This document shows, in pieces, positions 34,631 through 43,478 of a DNA stretch of 64,000 nucleotides. This stretch comes from Flavobacterium lotistagni. Its GTDB lineage: Bacteria; Bacteroidota; Bacteroidia; Flavobacteriales; Flavobacteriaceae. The position numbers and the translations under genes were made by a program. The DNA lies in contig NZ_JAAJBU010000005.1 in assembly GCF_011392125.1 (NCBI RefSeq), forward strand, positions 124,001 to 188,000. Reading direction: 5' to 3'. The notes under the pieces are model-generated. The model did not search any database, was not told where the DNA came from, and worked only from the letters and a program-made list of their open reading frames with translations. The number at the start of each line of letters is the position of its first letter. Within the stretch, counting starts at the first letter, position 1.

Positions 34631-34709
34631 TGGGCCGTTTGAAGCGTGAAAGTAATTGTTTTCAAAAAAGCCGAGCTTAGGTTATTATTTTAATGGAGCG
34701 GTCATCGCC

Positions 34710-35879
34710 CTAATTGTTAAGTTCCTCAAGGCTACTGATGACCTGTTGTTCTTCTTCGGTAGCCGTGAGCCCTGATTCGTTCCAGTAATCGCTCAAAATA
34801 GTATCCTTTTTATTGTAGAGCGTTTTGTCTTTGTAAACTTCGCTGTCTTTGTAGGCGTAATTTTGCGTACTGAAATTCATCGTCAGGAAATAATTGCGTA
34901 CCTGAATGTCTTTGTTGCGTTCTTTACAAACTTTCTCAAAGCCGATTTCTTCCTTAGAGCCAAGCAGATAATAATTGCCGTTCTGAATCTTATAGATGGT
35001 TTTGAATTCAGATTGGTTGATATTACGCGAACCCAGACTTAGTTTGTCTTTCATTCTCGAGATTACCATCGGCGAAACTACTGAACTAACTTCGATAATG
35101 AGTTTTTTGTGCGGATCGTAAATCACCGAAAAATCGTCAAGCAAACCTTTCGCATTTTCTGTCGGAATTGCACTAATCACATATAAATCCTTATTTTTCG
35201 AATACACTTTAATCACAAATTCATATTCTCGTTTGGCTTGGGCTTCCAGCAGCGGATTGAGGTATTTGAAATTGTAATAATTCTCCATGATGTCGTTCAA
35301 ATTATACCCGAGCAAATCATCAATAACATCTTCTGTAGTGAGGCTTCTAGATCGATTCTGTTCGACCAGCAACACCGCATTGATTTTTTTGGATTTGTCT
35401 AAAAGCTGGAAGTTCATCAGCCCATCGTTGTAATAGGCGTACTTGCCGTTGAGTTTGAAAAATTCGCGCGAATAGACTTTCAATCGTCCGGGAATGGTCA
35501 GCTTCTCTTTAGAATTTTCAATCAGCGATGCTAGAATTTTCTGAGGATGCTTTTTGGTGACGATGATTTCCTCGAGATCGTTTACGTTGCTTTTGAGATA
35601 AATTACCGTGGAAGCTTCTTTCAAAACCACCGAACGGATATTAACGCCAAGATATGACGAATGCCGGATTTGAATGCTGGAATTGCCGCTGAGCTCGAAA
35701 GTCACTACACCATTGGCATTGCTGAGCAAATTTTGTTTGGTTTTCAGAATAGTGACCGTAGCGTCTTCAATCGGCGCATCGGTGTCTTTGTCTTTTAAGA
35801 TGATAGTTTTCTCGACCGCTTGCGCAAAGGCCAGAAGATTCAAAAACAAAAAAAACAGCAGCAGTACTTTTCGCAGCAT
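34710..35879 (-). CDS. CarboxypepD_reg-like exported protein
   Basis: 389 residues with a signal peptide (MLRKVLLLFFLFLNLLAFAQA). Residues 22-105 are a carboxypeptidase-regulatory-like beta-sandwich (IILKDKDTDAPIEDATVTI, NGVVTFELSGNSSIQIRHSSYLG), the domain also found at the start of SusC-type receptors. The remaining 280 residues carry no TonB plug or barrel and form an uncharacterised beta-rich domain. It is probably periplasmic or in the outer membrane; the role is unknown. It stands alone between ychF and the ferredoxin gene. Confidence 0.78.
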   Translation of the reverse strand: MLRKVLLLFFLFLNLLAFAQAVEKTIILKDKDTDAPIEDATVTILKTKQNLLSNANGVVTFELSGNSSIQIRHSSYLGVNIRSVVLKEASTVIYLKSNVNDLEEIIVTKKHPQKILASLIENSKEKLTIPGRLKVYSREFFKLNGKYAYYNDGLMNFQLLDKSKKINAVLLVEQNRSRSLTTEDVIDDLLGYNLNDIMENYYNFKYLNPLLEAQAKREYEFVIKVYSKNKDLYVISAIPTENAKGLLDDFSVIYDPHKKLIIEVSSVVSPMVISRMKDKLSLGSRNINQSEFKTIYKIQNGNYYLLGSKEEIGFEKVCKERNKDIQVRNYFLTMNFSTQNYAYKDSEVYKDKTLYNKKDTILSDYWNESGLTATEEEQQVISSLEELNN

Positions 35880-35980
35880 ACTATGTATTATTTTAACAAT
35901 CTTGATGCAAATCTGATTAAGAAAATCGACGAACTACACGCAATATGAAAGCTAAAAGTAAAAATATAAAGGAATTTTGC

Positions 35981-36009
35981 AAAAAAAATCCTGAAATAAA
36001 TTCAGGACT
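35981..36009 (-). terminator. Terminator of the ferredoxin gene
   Basis: On the minus strand TCCTGAA (36007-36001) pairs with TTCAGGA (35995-35989) and is followed by eight T. It starts 6 bp beyond the coding region. Confidence 0.8.
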
Positions 36010-36014
36010 TGATA

Positions 36015-36365
36015 TTAAGTATTGTGCAGAAAAGCCTGCCGATTGAGTAAAGTTTCTTCACTTTCTACATGGTTTTCGTCTGGAATACAACAATCTACCG
36101 GACAAACCGCAGCACATTGTGGCTCATCGTGAAAACCTTTACACTCGGTACATTTGCTCGGAACAATGTAGTAAATATCGTCGGATACCGGTGTTTGGGC
36201 AGCATCGGCATCGACTTCTGTGCCGTCGGGCAAAACAATTTTTCCGCGCAAGGCCGTTCCGTCTTTATAGCGCCAGTCGTCGGCACCTTCGTAAATTGCG
36301 GTGTTCGGGCATTCGGGTTCGCACGCGCCGCAATTGATACATTCGTCAGTAATGATTATAGCCAT
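36015..36365 (-). CDS. 4Fe-4S dicluster ferredoxin
   Basis: 116 residues. The first cluster motif is [13 protein letters not shown] near residues 9-21; the second is [22 protein letters not shown] near 72-94, with the longer CxxC spacing typical of the Azotobacter FdI / YfhL type. Such ferredoxins carry electrons in the cytoplasm at low potential. It diverges from the acyl-CoA reductase gene. This order (ferredoxin, acyl-CoA reductase, serC, serA) is recurrent in flavobacteria by my recollection. Confidence 0.92.
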   Translation of the reverse strand: MAIIITDECINCGACEPECPNTAIYEGADDWRYKDGTALRGKIVLPDGTEVDADAAQTPVSDDIYYIVPSKCTECKGFHDEPQCAAVCPVDCCIPDENHVESEETLLNRQAFLHNT

Positions 36366-36425
36366 TTTTTTTGCATTAGGTTCTAGGCTTTCGCTTTGGT
36401 CAGCTTGCTTACTGCTTAAAGCTCA

Positions 36426-36455
36426 TTGCTTATAGCCATTAATAGTTTATTTTTG
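36426..36455 (+). promoter_or_regulatory. Promoter of the acyl-CoA reductase / serC group
   Basis: TTG at 36426-36428, a 19-bp spacer and a perfect TATTTTTG at 36448-36455, 41 bp ahead of the ATG. One of the best matches to the Bacteroidetes consensus in the window. Confidence 0.65.
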
Positions 36456-36496
36456 CGGCAAAATTACAATCAAAAGTGTTCTAAAACAAGTAACGA

Positions 36497-37555
36497 ATGT
36501 CACAAAACGAGAAAAAGAAAAGTTTTATTGAGTTGGGAAAATTCTTGAGTCAGTTTTCTGCAAAAGGTGTCGAAAGAAATGCCGCAGTACTGCACAACGA
36601 TTTGTTTTTTGAGCCTTTTTTGCAATTAGTGGAAATTTCGCAATCGCATAATGGTTGGTTTACGCCCGAGCAAGTTTATTTTTCGATCCAATCTTGGGCT
36701 GAAGCCTTGACTGAAGAAAACCTAAATCAATGGCTTTCGGCTTATGATTTCTCCGAAGTAAAACCCAAAACCGTTGGGCTGATTCTTGCGGGAAATATAC
36801 CGCTGGTGGGCTTTCACGATTTTCTTTCGGTTTTGATTTCGGCCCATAAAGTGCTGATTAAAACCTCATCGAATGACCAACAGTTATTGCCTTTTTTAGC
36901 TAAATACCTAATCGCTGTTGACCCGGAGTTACAAAACCACATCACTTTCACTGAAGGCAAACTCGAGCATTTCGATGCCGTAATCGCCACCGGAAGCAAT
37001 AATACTGCGCGTTATTTCGAATACTATTTTAAAGACAAACCCAGCATTATCCGCAAGTCGCGCAATTCAATTGCTGTTTTGAACGGACAAGAAACCAAAG
37101 AACAATTGATTGCCTTGGGCGAAGATATTTTCCGGTATTTTGGGCTCGGTTGCCGCAACGTTTCGAAATTATTCGTCCCGAAAGATTATGATTTTACAGC
37201 TTTTTTTGAAGCGATGTTTAGGTATCAGGATGTGATTCATTATGAAAAATACGCCAACAACTACGACTACAACAAAGCGGTTTTTTTGATGAGCAATTTC
37301 AAAATCCTCGACAATGGTTTTTTGACTATTAAAGAAGATATAAGCCATGCCTCGCCAATTTCGAGCGTGTTTTACGAATATTATGGAAATCTTGACGAAG
37401 TCGAAAAACGATTAGTTGCCGATCTCGAAAACATTCAGTGTATTGTTTCAAACAATTTGGTGACTCACAGCATTCCATTTGGCACGACGCAGAAACCGAA
37501 ACTTTGGGATTATGCGGACAATGTGGATACGATTGCTTTTTTAACTCAAATATAA
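36497..37555 (+). CDS. Acyl-CoA reductase (LuxC-like)
   Basis: 352 residues. The aldehyde-dehydrogenase-like nucleotide fold appears in VGLILAGNIPLVGFHDFLSVLISAHKVLIKTSSNDQQLLPFL (read over several segments, residues 93-135), and GCRNVSKLFVPKDY near 220 contains the catalytic cysteine, as in LuxC. The family reduces acyl-CoA to aldehyde. In flavobacteria the gene is conserved next to serC and a ferredoxin, so the true substrate may not be a fatty acyl group; that remains open. About 115 bp separate it from serC. Confidence 0.82.
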   Translation: MSQNEKKKSFIELGKFLSQFSAKGVERNAAVLHNDLFFEPFLQLVEISQSHNGWFTPEQVYFSIQSWAEALTEENLNQWLSAYDFSEVKPKTVGLILAGNIPLVGFHDFLSVLISAHKVLIKTSSNDQQLLPFLAKYLIAVDPELQNHITFTEGKLEHFDAVIATGSNNTARYFEYYFKDKPSIIRKSRNSIAVLNGQETKEQLIALGEDIFRYFGLGCRNVSKLFVPKDYDFTAFFEAMFRYQDVIHYEKYANNYDYNKAVFLMSNFKILDNGFLTIKEDISHASPISSVFYEYYGNLDEVEKRLVADLENIQCIVSNNLVTHSIPFGTTQKPKLWDYADNVDTIAFLTQI

Positions 37556-37671
37556 AACCGGACTACATCGTTTTTGTTGATAAATCCCACGAATAATTTG
37601 CAAATATTGTGGATTATTACAACCCTATTCCCGAAATTTGCGGCTGAATTTTTAATTTGACCCAATTTCTA

Positions 37672-38748
37672 ATGAAAAAGCACAATTATAGCGCAGGTCC
37701 TTGCATCTTGCCACAGGAAGTTTTCGAAAAATCAGCGGCAGCAGTTTTAGATTTTAACCAATCGGGATTATCGATTTTGGAAATCTCGCACCGCAGCAAA
37801 GATTTTGTAGCCGTGATGGAGGAAGCCCGAGCTTTGGCATTGGAACTTTTGGGACTTACCGGAAAAGGTTATCAGGCTTTGTTTCTGAGCAGTGGTGCTA
37901 GTTTAGAATTTTTGATGGTGCCTTACAACTTGATGAAAACCGGCGGAAAAGCAGCTTATCTCGACACCGGAACTTGGGCCAACAACGCCATCACCGAAGC
38001 AAAAGCCTTTGGTGAAACTGTGGTTGTGGCTTCCTCAAAAGCCGATAATTATACTTATATTCCTAAAGATTATACGATTCCGGTCGATGCGGATTATTTC
38101 CACTGCACGAGCAACAACACGATTTTCGGGACGCAGATGAAAACTTTCCCGAAGACCAACGTGCCGATGGTGTGCGATATGAGTTCGGATATTTTCTCAC
38201 GCGTGATGGATTTCTCGCAATTCGATTTGATTTATGCAGGTGCTCAGAAAAATATGGGGCCAGCCGGAACTACACTCGTGGTGGTGAAAGAAGAAATCTT
38301 AGGCAAAACCGGACGCGCGATTCCAGCGATGCTCGATTACCAAAAACACATCAAGGCGGAAAGTATGTACAACACGCCAGCCGTTTTCCCTATATATGTT
38401 TCCCTGTTGACGATGCAATGGCTCAAAAACAAAGGCGGAATTGCAGCGATGGAAAAAGAGAATGAAGCCAAAGCCGCTTTACTGTACAACGAAATCGACC
38501 GCAACCCATTGTTCAGAGGAACTGTGGCCAAAGAAGACCGCAGCCCAATGAACGCTGTATTTTTGCTCGAAGACGAAAGCCACACAGCCGAATTCGACGC
38601 GATGTGGAAAGCCGCCGGAATCTCAGGAATTACCGGCCATCGTTCCGTGGGCGGATACCGCGCGTCAATGTATAACGCCCTGCCAATCGAAAGCGTGCAG
38701 GTTCTGGTAGATGTAATGAAAGAATTCGAAAAAAAACACAATTATTAA
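37672..38748 (+). CDS. serC: Phosphoserine aminotransferase
   Basis: 358 residues from the ATG at 37672; the open frame also includes an upstream TTG. MKKHNYSAGPCILP is the canonical start of SerC. The PLP lysine is in IYAGAQKNMGPAG near residue 195, and the phosphate-binding arginine is in GHRSVGGYRASMYNAL near the end. The enzyme makes phosphoserine from phosphohydroxypyruvate and also serves PLP synthesis in some bacteria. serA follows after a 293-bp gap containing two palindromic elements. Confidence 0.95.
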   Translation: MKKHNYSAGPCILPQEVFEKSAAAVLDFNQSGLSILEISHRSKDFVAVMEEARALALELLGLTGKGYQALFLSSGASLEFLMVPYNLMKTGGKAAYLDTGTWANNAITEAKAFGETVVVASSKADNYTYIPKDYTIPVDADYFHCTSNNTIFGTQMKTFPKTNVPMVCDMSSDIFSRVMDFSQFDLIYAGAQKNMGPAGTTLVVVKEEILGKTGRAIPAMLDYQKHIKAESMYNTPAVFPIYVSLLTMQWLKNKGGIAAMEKENEAKAALLYNEIDRNPLFRGTVAKEDRSPMNAVFLLEDESHTAEFDAMWKAAGISGITGHRSVGGYRASMYNALPIESVQVLVDVMKEFEKKHNY

Positions 38749-38774
38749 TTATTAACTATTAATTATTAATTGCA

Positions 38775-38850
38775 AAAAAGCCCTAGCCCCGATAATTTGA
38801 TATTAAGAGGAGGAAGTCCAGTGGACTTCAGGTATATCAAATTTGGTTTT
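38775..38850 (+). repeat. Intergenic palindromic element E (AAGTCCAGTGGACTT type)
   Basis: After AGCCCTAGCCCCGAT, a nested hairpin follows: outer arms 38794-38803 and 38834-38843 (10 perfect pairs), inner arms AAGTCCA and TGGACTT at 38814-38828. The unit GATATTAAGAGGAGGAAGTC recurs on the minus strand at 63823-63853. Confidence 0.75.
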
Positions 38851-38874
38851 GAAAACGAAATTTAAACATTTAGT

Positions 38875-38950
38875 AAAAAGCCCTAGCCCCGATAGTAGTG
38901 AAAAGCCCACAGCGCAGCGAGGACTTGCAACGAATAGCGGGAATAGCTTC
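38875..38950 (+). repeat. Intergenic palindromic element F
   Basis: AGCCCTAGCCCCGATAGTAG at the left, GAGGACTTGCAACGAATAGC near the right. Same family as element A and H. It follows element E directly, so two elements fill the serC-serA gap. A short tandem of CAGGCACT words (39003-39028) then precedes serA. Confidence 0.7.
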
Positions 38951-39041
38951 TAATAAAAACAAATATAATTAAGCCGAAAGCGGTCGTGACGCCGAGAAAA
39001 CTCAGGCACTCAGGCACTCAGGCACTCAGTAACTCAAAAAA

Positions 39042-40004
39042 ATGAAAGTACTAGCCAACGACGGAATTTCTAAAAGCGGTATCGCCGCACTCGAACAAGG
39101 CGGATTTGAAGTAATCACGACCAAAGTGGCACAGGAACAAGTGGCCAACTATATCAACAACAACGACGTGAAAGTATTGCTGGTTCGCTCGGCGACTAAG
39201 GTTCGCAAAGACATTATTGATGCTTGCCCAGAGTTAAAAATCATTGGCCGTGGCGGTGTCGGAATGGACAACATTGATGTAGAATATGCGCGCGAGAAAG
39301 GCATCCATGTGATCAATACTCCGGCTTCTTCTTCGGAAAGCGTGGCTGAATTGGTATTTGCACATTTGTTCAGCGGCGTGCGTTTCTTGCAGGATTCTAA
39401 CCGTCAGATGCCACTCGAAGGCGATTCGAATTTTGAAGGTTTGAAAAAAGCTTATGCCAACGGAATCGAATTGCGTGGCAAAACCATCGGTATTATTGGT
39501 TTTGGGCGTATCGGGCAAGCTACAGCTAAAATCGCTTTAGGTCTGGGCATGCGAGTAATTGCCGTAGATAAATATGTAGACAATGCCGAAATCCGGGTGG
39601 ATTTTTACAACAACCAATTCATCAACGTGGATATCGTGACCGAGCCAATTGAGGATTTGTTTAAACATTCAGATTTTATTACGCTGCACGTTCCGGCACA
39701 GAAAGAATATGTAATTGGCGCGGAAGAAATCGCCCAAATGAAAGACGGAGTCGGAATTATCAATTGCTCGCGCGGTGGTGTGATTGATGAAGTGGCGCTG
39801 ATTGACGCTTTGGATAAAAATAAAGTTTCGTTCGCCGGCTTGGATGTTTTTGAAAACGAACCCAACCCTGAAGTGAGAATCTTGATGCATCCGAAAATTT
39901 CGTTGACACCGCACATTGGAGCCGCGACTTTGGAAGCCCAAGACCGAATTGGAACGGAATTGGCGGAGCAGATTATTGGGTTGATGAAGTCGGAAAAAGT
40001 GTAG
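39042..40004 (+). CDS. serA: D-3-phosphoglycerate dehydrogenase (short form)
   Basis: 320 residues, the short form without a C-terminal ACT domain. The NAD site is TIGIIGFGRIGQATAKIALG near residue 150. Catalytic residues are visible as Arg in NCSRGGVID, Glu in ENEPNPEVR and His in LTPHIGAATLEAQ. It starts serine synthesis from 3-phosphoglycerate, and serC just upstream supplies the next step. Lack of the ACT domain suggests no feedback by serine. Related 2-hydroxyacid dehydrogenases are the alternative, but the context favours SerA. Confidence 0.88.
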   Translation: MKVLANDGISKSGIAALEQGGFEVITTKVAQEQVANYINNNDVKVLLVRSATKVRKDIIDACPELKIIGRGGVGMDNIDVEYAREKGIHVINTPASSSESVAELVFAHLFSGVRFLQDSNRQMPLEGDSNFEGLKKAYANGIELRGKTIGIIGFGRIGQATAKIALGLGMRVIAVDKYVDNAEIRVDFYNNQFINVDIVTEPIEDLFKHSDFITLHVPAQKEYVIGAEEIAQMKDGVGIINCSRGGVIDEVALIDALDKNKVSFAGLDVFENEPNPEVRILMHPKISLTPHIGAATLEAQDRIGTELAEQIIGLMKSEKV

Positions 40005-40052
40005 GGCAAACACGAATTGCACGAATTTTCACGAATTAAATTAGTATAGTTT

Positions 40053-40081
40053 AAAAGCTGGGTTAACGCCTGGCTTTTTTT
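40053..40081 (+). terminator. Terminator behind serA, copy 1
   Basis: AAGCTGGG...CCTGGCTT (40055-40062 with 40069-40076, including G-U pairs) followed by T7. A second, nearly identical copy lies at 40132-40157. Confidence 0.6.
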
Positions 40082-40131
40082 GACGAACACTAATTACACG
40101 AATTTTCACGAATTGAATTTTTAAAGATTTA

Positions 40132-40157
40132 TAGCTGGGTTTGCGCCTGGCTTTTTT
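40132..40157 (+). terminator. Terminator behind serA, copy 2
   Basis: AGCTGGG...CCTGGCT followed by T6, duplicated from the hairpin at 40053-40081 together with the neighbouring CACGAATT words. Confidence 0.55.
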
Positions 40158-40335
40158 AAACACGAATTACACGAATTTTCACGAATTAAACTCATGCAGA
40201 ATATGAAACCGGTGTTCAGAAAAATTAGTGCTAATTCGTGTAATTCGTGTTTCCATAAAATACTCATCGTGTTAAAAGCCAAAATCTCTTTTTATAACCC
40301 GAACGCTTTGAGTAACTTTAGGCAAAGTTTTCTCG

Positions 40336-40743
40336 ATGAAAAAAATACTGTTGGCCTTTGCTGTAATTTTCCTGATTTGTTGCTGTTCACAAACCAAGCA
40401 GCTTGCTGCAAGTCCGGATGTGGAAACGGTTCTAAAGAACGACACCATCCGCATTGCCAATGATTCTCTACAATATGAAGTAATCATCATAGAACCGGGT
40501 TTTGAAAGTTGGCTCGCTACCCAAAAACCGAGAAATTATTATTCCTTATTATATCTCGAGAACCACAACATTCGTTTCGTGACCGAATACAACAACCGCG
40601 TGGCACAGCCTTACCGATATGATCCGAACCTTTATGAAATGCGCATCGATTATTCGTCGACAATCAATTATGGTTATGAAGTGAATTATTTGTTGTATCA
40701 TTATTTTATGTATTTTCAATTCCGTTACAAACAGCGATTATGA
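40336..40743 (+). CDS. DUF6146 family lipoprotein
   Basis: 135 residues with a lipoprotein signal (AVIFLICCCS; the lipidated cysteine is one of residues 15-17). The mature part contains YEVIIIEPGFESWLATQKPRN (split), YYSLLYLENHNIRFVTEYNNR and RYDPNLYEMRIDYSS, typical of DUF6146, seen in flavobacteria. It ends in a run of aromatic residues (LYHYFMYFQFRY). Function is unknown. It is followed after 38 bp by DUF6787, its usual neighbour. Confidence 0.75.
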   Translation: MKKILLAFAVIFLICCCSQTKQLAASPDVETVLKNDTIRIANDSLQYEVIIIEPGFESWLATQKPRNYYSLLYLENHNIRFVTEYNNRVAQPYRYDPNLYEMRIDYSSTINYGYEVNYLLYHYFMYFQFRYKQRL

Positions 40744-40781
40744 GGCAATTCTACTTTATATTTGCAGTCAATCTTTAACCT

Positions 40782-41111
40782 ATGGCGAATTTCAGGCAGC
40801 GCTGGGAAATCCGTTCGAATTTCCAACTGGTCATTATCTTTATCGTATTTGCCATTACCGGCTCGGCTTCGGCTTGGCTTTCTAAGCCTTTCTGCACTTG
40901 GCTCGGCATTACGGCTAGCGATTTGGGTTTTTGGTATACACCGGTTCGGTTGCTGATGATTTTCCCGATTTACCAAGTACTGCTGGTGGCCATTGGGGCT
41001 ATTTTTGGGCAATTCCGTTTCTTCTGGGCTTTTGAAAAAAAGATGCTGCGCGGAATGCGGTTGGGTTTTTTGTTGCCCAAGGAAAACGACAAGCCGCCTA
41101 CTAATTCTTAA
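40782..41111 (+). CDS. DUF6787 family membrane protein
   Basis: 109 residues. The start [10 protein letters not shown] is amphipathic; two hydrophobic segments lie at about 14-34 and 54-76; the tail [16 protein letters not shown] is basic. The pattern [21 protein letters not shown] and [20 protein letters not shown] fits DUF6787. A possible -7 element, TATATTTG, lies at 40757-40764. The ABC ATPase gene starts 10 bp after its stop, suggesting an operon. Function is unknown. Confidence 0.72.
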   Translation: MANFRQRWEIRSNFQLVIIFIVFAITGSASAWLSKPFCTWLGITASDLGFWYTPVRLLMIFPIYQVLLVAIGAIFGQFRFFWAFEKKMLRGMRLGFLLPKENDKPPTNS

Positions 41112-41121
41112 ATTTCCCGAA

Positions 41122-41784
41122 ATGATTTCAGCCAAAAATATTTTCAAATCATACGATCACTTACAAGTTCTGAAAGGCGTCGATTTGCACATCAAAGCCG
41201 GAGAAATTGTCTCGATTGTAGGTGCTTCTGGCGCGGGCAAAACCACTTTATTGCAGCTATTGGGCACACTCGACCGACCTACTTTAAGAGCCGATACTGA
41301 ACTAGTGATTGATGGCGAAGATGTGTTGAAAATGAACGACAAAAATCTGTCGCGTTTTCGAAATTTGCATTTGGGTTTTATTTTTCAATTCCACCAACTT
41401 TTGCCCGAATTCACTGCGCTGGAAAATGTTTGCATTCCGGGGTTGATTGCCCAGAGAAGCAAATCTGAAACAGAAACCAAAGCCAAAGAAATTTTGGATT
41501 ATTTGGGTTTATCCGACCGTTTCGACCACAAACCCAGCGCACTTTCCGGTGGAGAACAACAAAGAGTAGCTGTGGCGCGGGCGTTAATTAACCAACCCGC
41601 AGTGATTTTTGCCGACGAGCCTTCGGGAAACCTTGATACTGCCGCCGCCGAAAACCTGCACCAATTGTTTTTCGATCTGCGCGATAAATTCGGGCAAACC
41701 TTCGTGATCGTTACCCACAATGACAATCTCGCCCACATGGCTGATCGCAAATTAACGATGGTCGACGGGCAAATCCAACACTAA
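41122..41784 (+). CDS. ABC transporter ATPase, LolD-like
   Basis: 220 residues from the ATG at 41122, without a membrane part. Walker A is GASGAGKTT, the signature [15 protein letters not shown], Walker [13 protein letters not shown], and the switch histidine is in VIVTHND. The pattern and length place it in the MacB/LolD group, which powers lipoprotein release or export from the inner membrane. No permease (LolC/E type) is encoded within the window, so its partner must lie elsewhere. It starts 10 bp behind DUF6787 and is followed after 3 bp by a large membrane protein. Confidence 0.88.
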   Translation: MISAKNIFKSYDHLQVLKGVDLHIKAGEIVSIVGASGAGKTTLLQLLGTLDRPTLRADTELVIDGEDVLKMNDKNLSRFRNLHLGFIFQFHQLLPEFTALENVCIPGLIAQRSKSETETKAKEILDYLGLSDRFDHKPSALSGGEQQRVAVARALINQPAVIFADEPSGNLDTAAAENLHQLFFDLRDKFGQTFVIVTHNDNLAHMADRKLTMVDGQIQH

Positions 41785-41787
41785 CCG

Positions 41788-43476
41788 ATGCTACTGCTGC
41801 TACTCTATTGGAGCTTTTTGGGCATTGCTTTGCTGAACGTAGGTTTCGGTTTTCAAAAAATGGTGCGGCTTAAAATACAAATGCCTTTATTGACGATGGT
41901 TCTGGGCATGTTTGCCGTCACTGTGCTGGCGAGTATTTGGGCTATCTTTTATCGGATCAATTTCGAATTCCAGCTTTTTCTTTTGGCCTTGCAAGGTTTG
42001 ATTGTGGTTAGATACAAGAGCGAACTTGCTGTTGCCTACGCAAATTTGGGCAGGCAACTAAGCAGCTTGAGCAAACAACTGAAAGCCTTTCTGTTGCTGA
42101 CGATACTCTTATTGTTGCTCTATGTGCAATCCAACGAAGGATTTGTAGACAATGAAACTTACTATGTTCAAACCATCAAATGGCTCAACGAATACGGTTT
42201 GGTAAAAGGTTTGGCAAACCTCCATATCTTCTTCGGACAAACTTGCGGCTGGCACATTTTGCAAAGTGCGTTCTCGTTCTCTTTTGTATCGAACCATTTC
42301 AACCAACTCAACGGATTTTGTTTCTTGCTCGGTAACGTTTTCGCCGTGTTTCAGCTCGACGAATATTTCAAAAACAACAGGTCAACACTCCTTTGGATTG
42401 GATTGTTACCTATAGCCAATGTCTTGCTTTTTGCCTACTGTGCGGTGCCCTCGGCAGGTTTGGCTTTGGTTGTTATTTCGCTGATTTTGTTTGGAATTTT
42501 CGTGAAAAATTTCAATACTTATGACTCCGGCACTTTACTGATTTCGTGGTTACTGGCAGTTTTTCTGGTGTATCTTAAAATTTCGATTTTACCTATTGTG
42601 TTGGTTCCGATAGTATACACCGTCAAGCATTTTAAAAATTCGATTCAAAATTTAGCATTGCCTTTGGTGTTGGGCATCGCGGTACTGGGTTTGTTCATCA
42701 CTAAAAACTATATCTTAACGGGTTATCCATTGTATCCTTCCGTGCTTTTTAAAAATTGGTTTCAGACCGATTATACGCTTCCGGAAACCGTATATAATTT
42801 CTGGTTCAATCGTGCGAAATGTTATGATTTTTTTATTTCAAGCGAAGCGTATGCACAGTTGGGCTCAATAGGAATATTTGTAAAATGGTTGCTTTATGCT
42901 GCCGATAGTTTGATGCATGCCGGCATCGTTGTATTAGTGTTGATTTTACCTTTTTTTATAATGCGCTATTGCAATCAAAAAGCCTATTGGATGCTCTATA
43001 TGGTGTTGGGTTTGCAGTTGGGTTATATGGCGGTTACCTCGCCGCAATTCCGGTTCATCATTCCGTTTGCTTTGTTTTTCACATTGCTTTTACTGTCGAT
43101 TGTAGTTCAAAGTAAAAATCTAATCTACAAAGTTCTTTGGAGCACCTGGATTTTGGCTTTTTTGCTGTGGTTTTCCCCGATTCAAATGAGAACGCGACAC
43201 GAGAAATTAGTCGGATTTTCGGAAGGTTTCTCAATTCAAAAACTAGCTTTGCCTAACGAAAATTCGAGCCTTAAAACAAATTACTCACTACAAGAATGGG
43301 GCAACCTGCGGTACTTTTCGCCCGATGCTACGGTTTTCATTTGGGCAAACGGCGATGGCGCACTGCCCTGCGTGAACAAGAAACAATTGCAATACCTCAA
43401 CGAGAAATTGCATTACGTTCCGCAGTTGCGCACTGGTGAACTCAAGGACGGATTTTACAGCCAAAAAACCAACTAG
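41788..43476 (+). CDS. Multi-pass membrane protein, GT-C-like
   Basis: 562 residues with about 12 hydrophobic segments. A soluble stretch with NEGFVDNETYYVQTIKWLNEYG (split, near residues 118-140) has the acidic residue pattern of the first loop of GT-C glycosyltransferases (PMT/ArnT type), and a small domain follows the last helix. I cannot assign a family with certainty; LIC_10190-type membrane proteins look similar. It may transfer a lipid-linked sugar. It lies 3 bp behind the ABC ATPase and 2 bp before TIGR02757. Confidence 0.6.
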   Translation: MLLLLLYWSFLGIALLNVGFGFQKMVRLKIQMPLLTMVLGMFAVTVLASIWAIFYRINFEFQLFLLALQGLIVVRYKSELAVAYANLGRQLSSLSKQLKAFLLLTILLLLLYVQSNEGFVDNETYYVQTIKWLNEYGLVKGLANLHIFFGQTCGWHILQSAFSFSFVSNHFNQLNGFCFLLGNVFAVFQLDEYFKNNRSTLLWIGLLPIANVLLFAYCAVPSAGLALVVISLILFGIFVKNFNTYDSGTLLISWLLAVFLVYLKISILPIVLVPIVYTVKHFKNSIQNLALPLVLGIAVLGLFITKNYILTGYPLYPSVLFKNWFQTDYTLPETVYNFWFNRAKCYDFFISSEAYAQLGSIGIFVKWLLYAADSLMHAGIVVLVLILPFFIMRYCNQKAYWMLYMVLGLQLGYMAVTSPQFRFIIPFALFFTLLLLSIVVQSKNLIYKVLWSTWILAFLLWFSPIQMRTRHEKLVGFSEGFSIQKLALPNENSSLKTNYSLQEWGNLRYFSPDATVFIWANGDGALPCVNKKQLQYLNEKLHYVPQLRTGELKDGFYSQKTN

Positions 43477-43478
43477 CC

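Larger units (their letters stand above)
40011..40252. repeat. CACGAATT word array with a 20-bp perfect inverted repeat
   Basis: Direct copies of about 30 bp (CACGAATTnCACGAATTTTC and so on) lie at 40011-40040, 40088-40117 and 40161-40190, about 73-77 bp apart. An inverted copy lies at 40222-40252; 40158-40177 and 40233-40252 are perfect complements over 20 bp. With two terminator-like hairpins between copies it fills most of the 331-bp gap 40005-40335, which holds no open frame. Confidence 0.8.
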
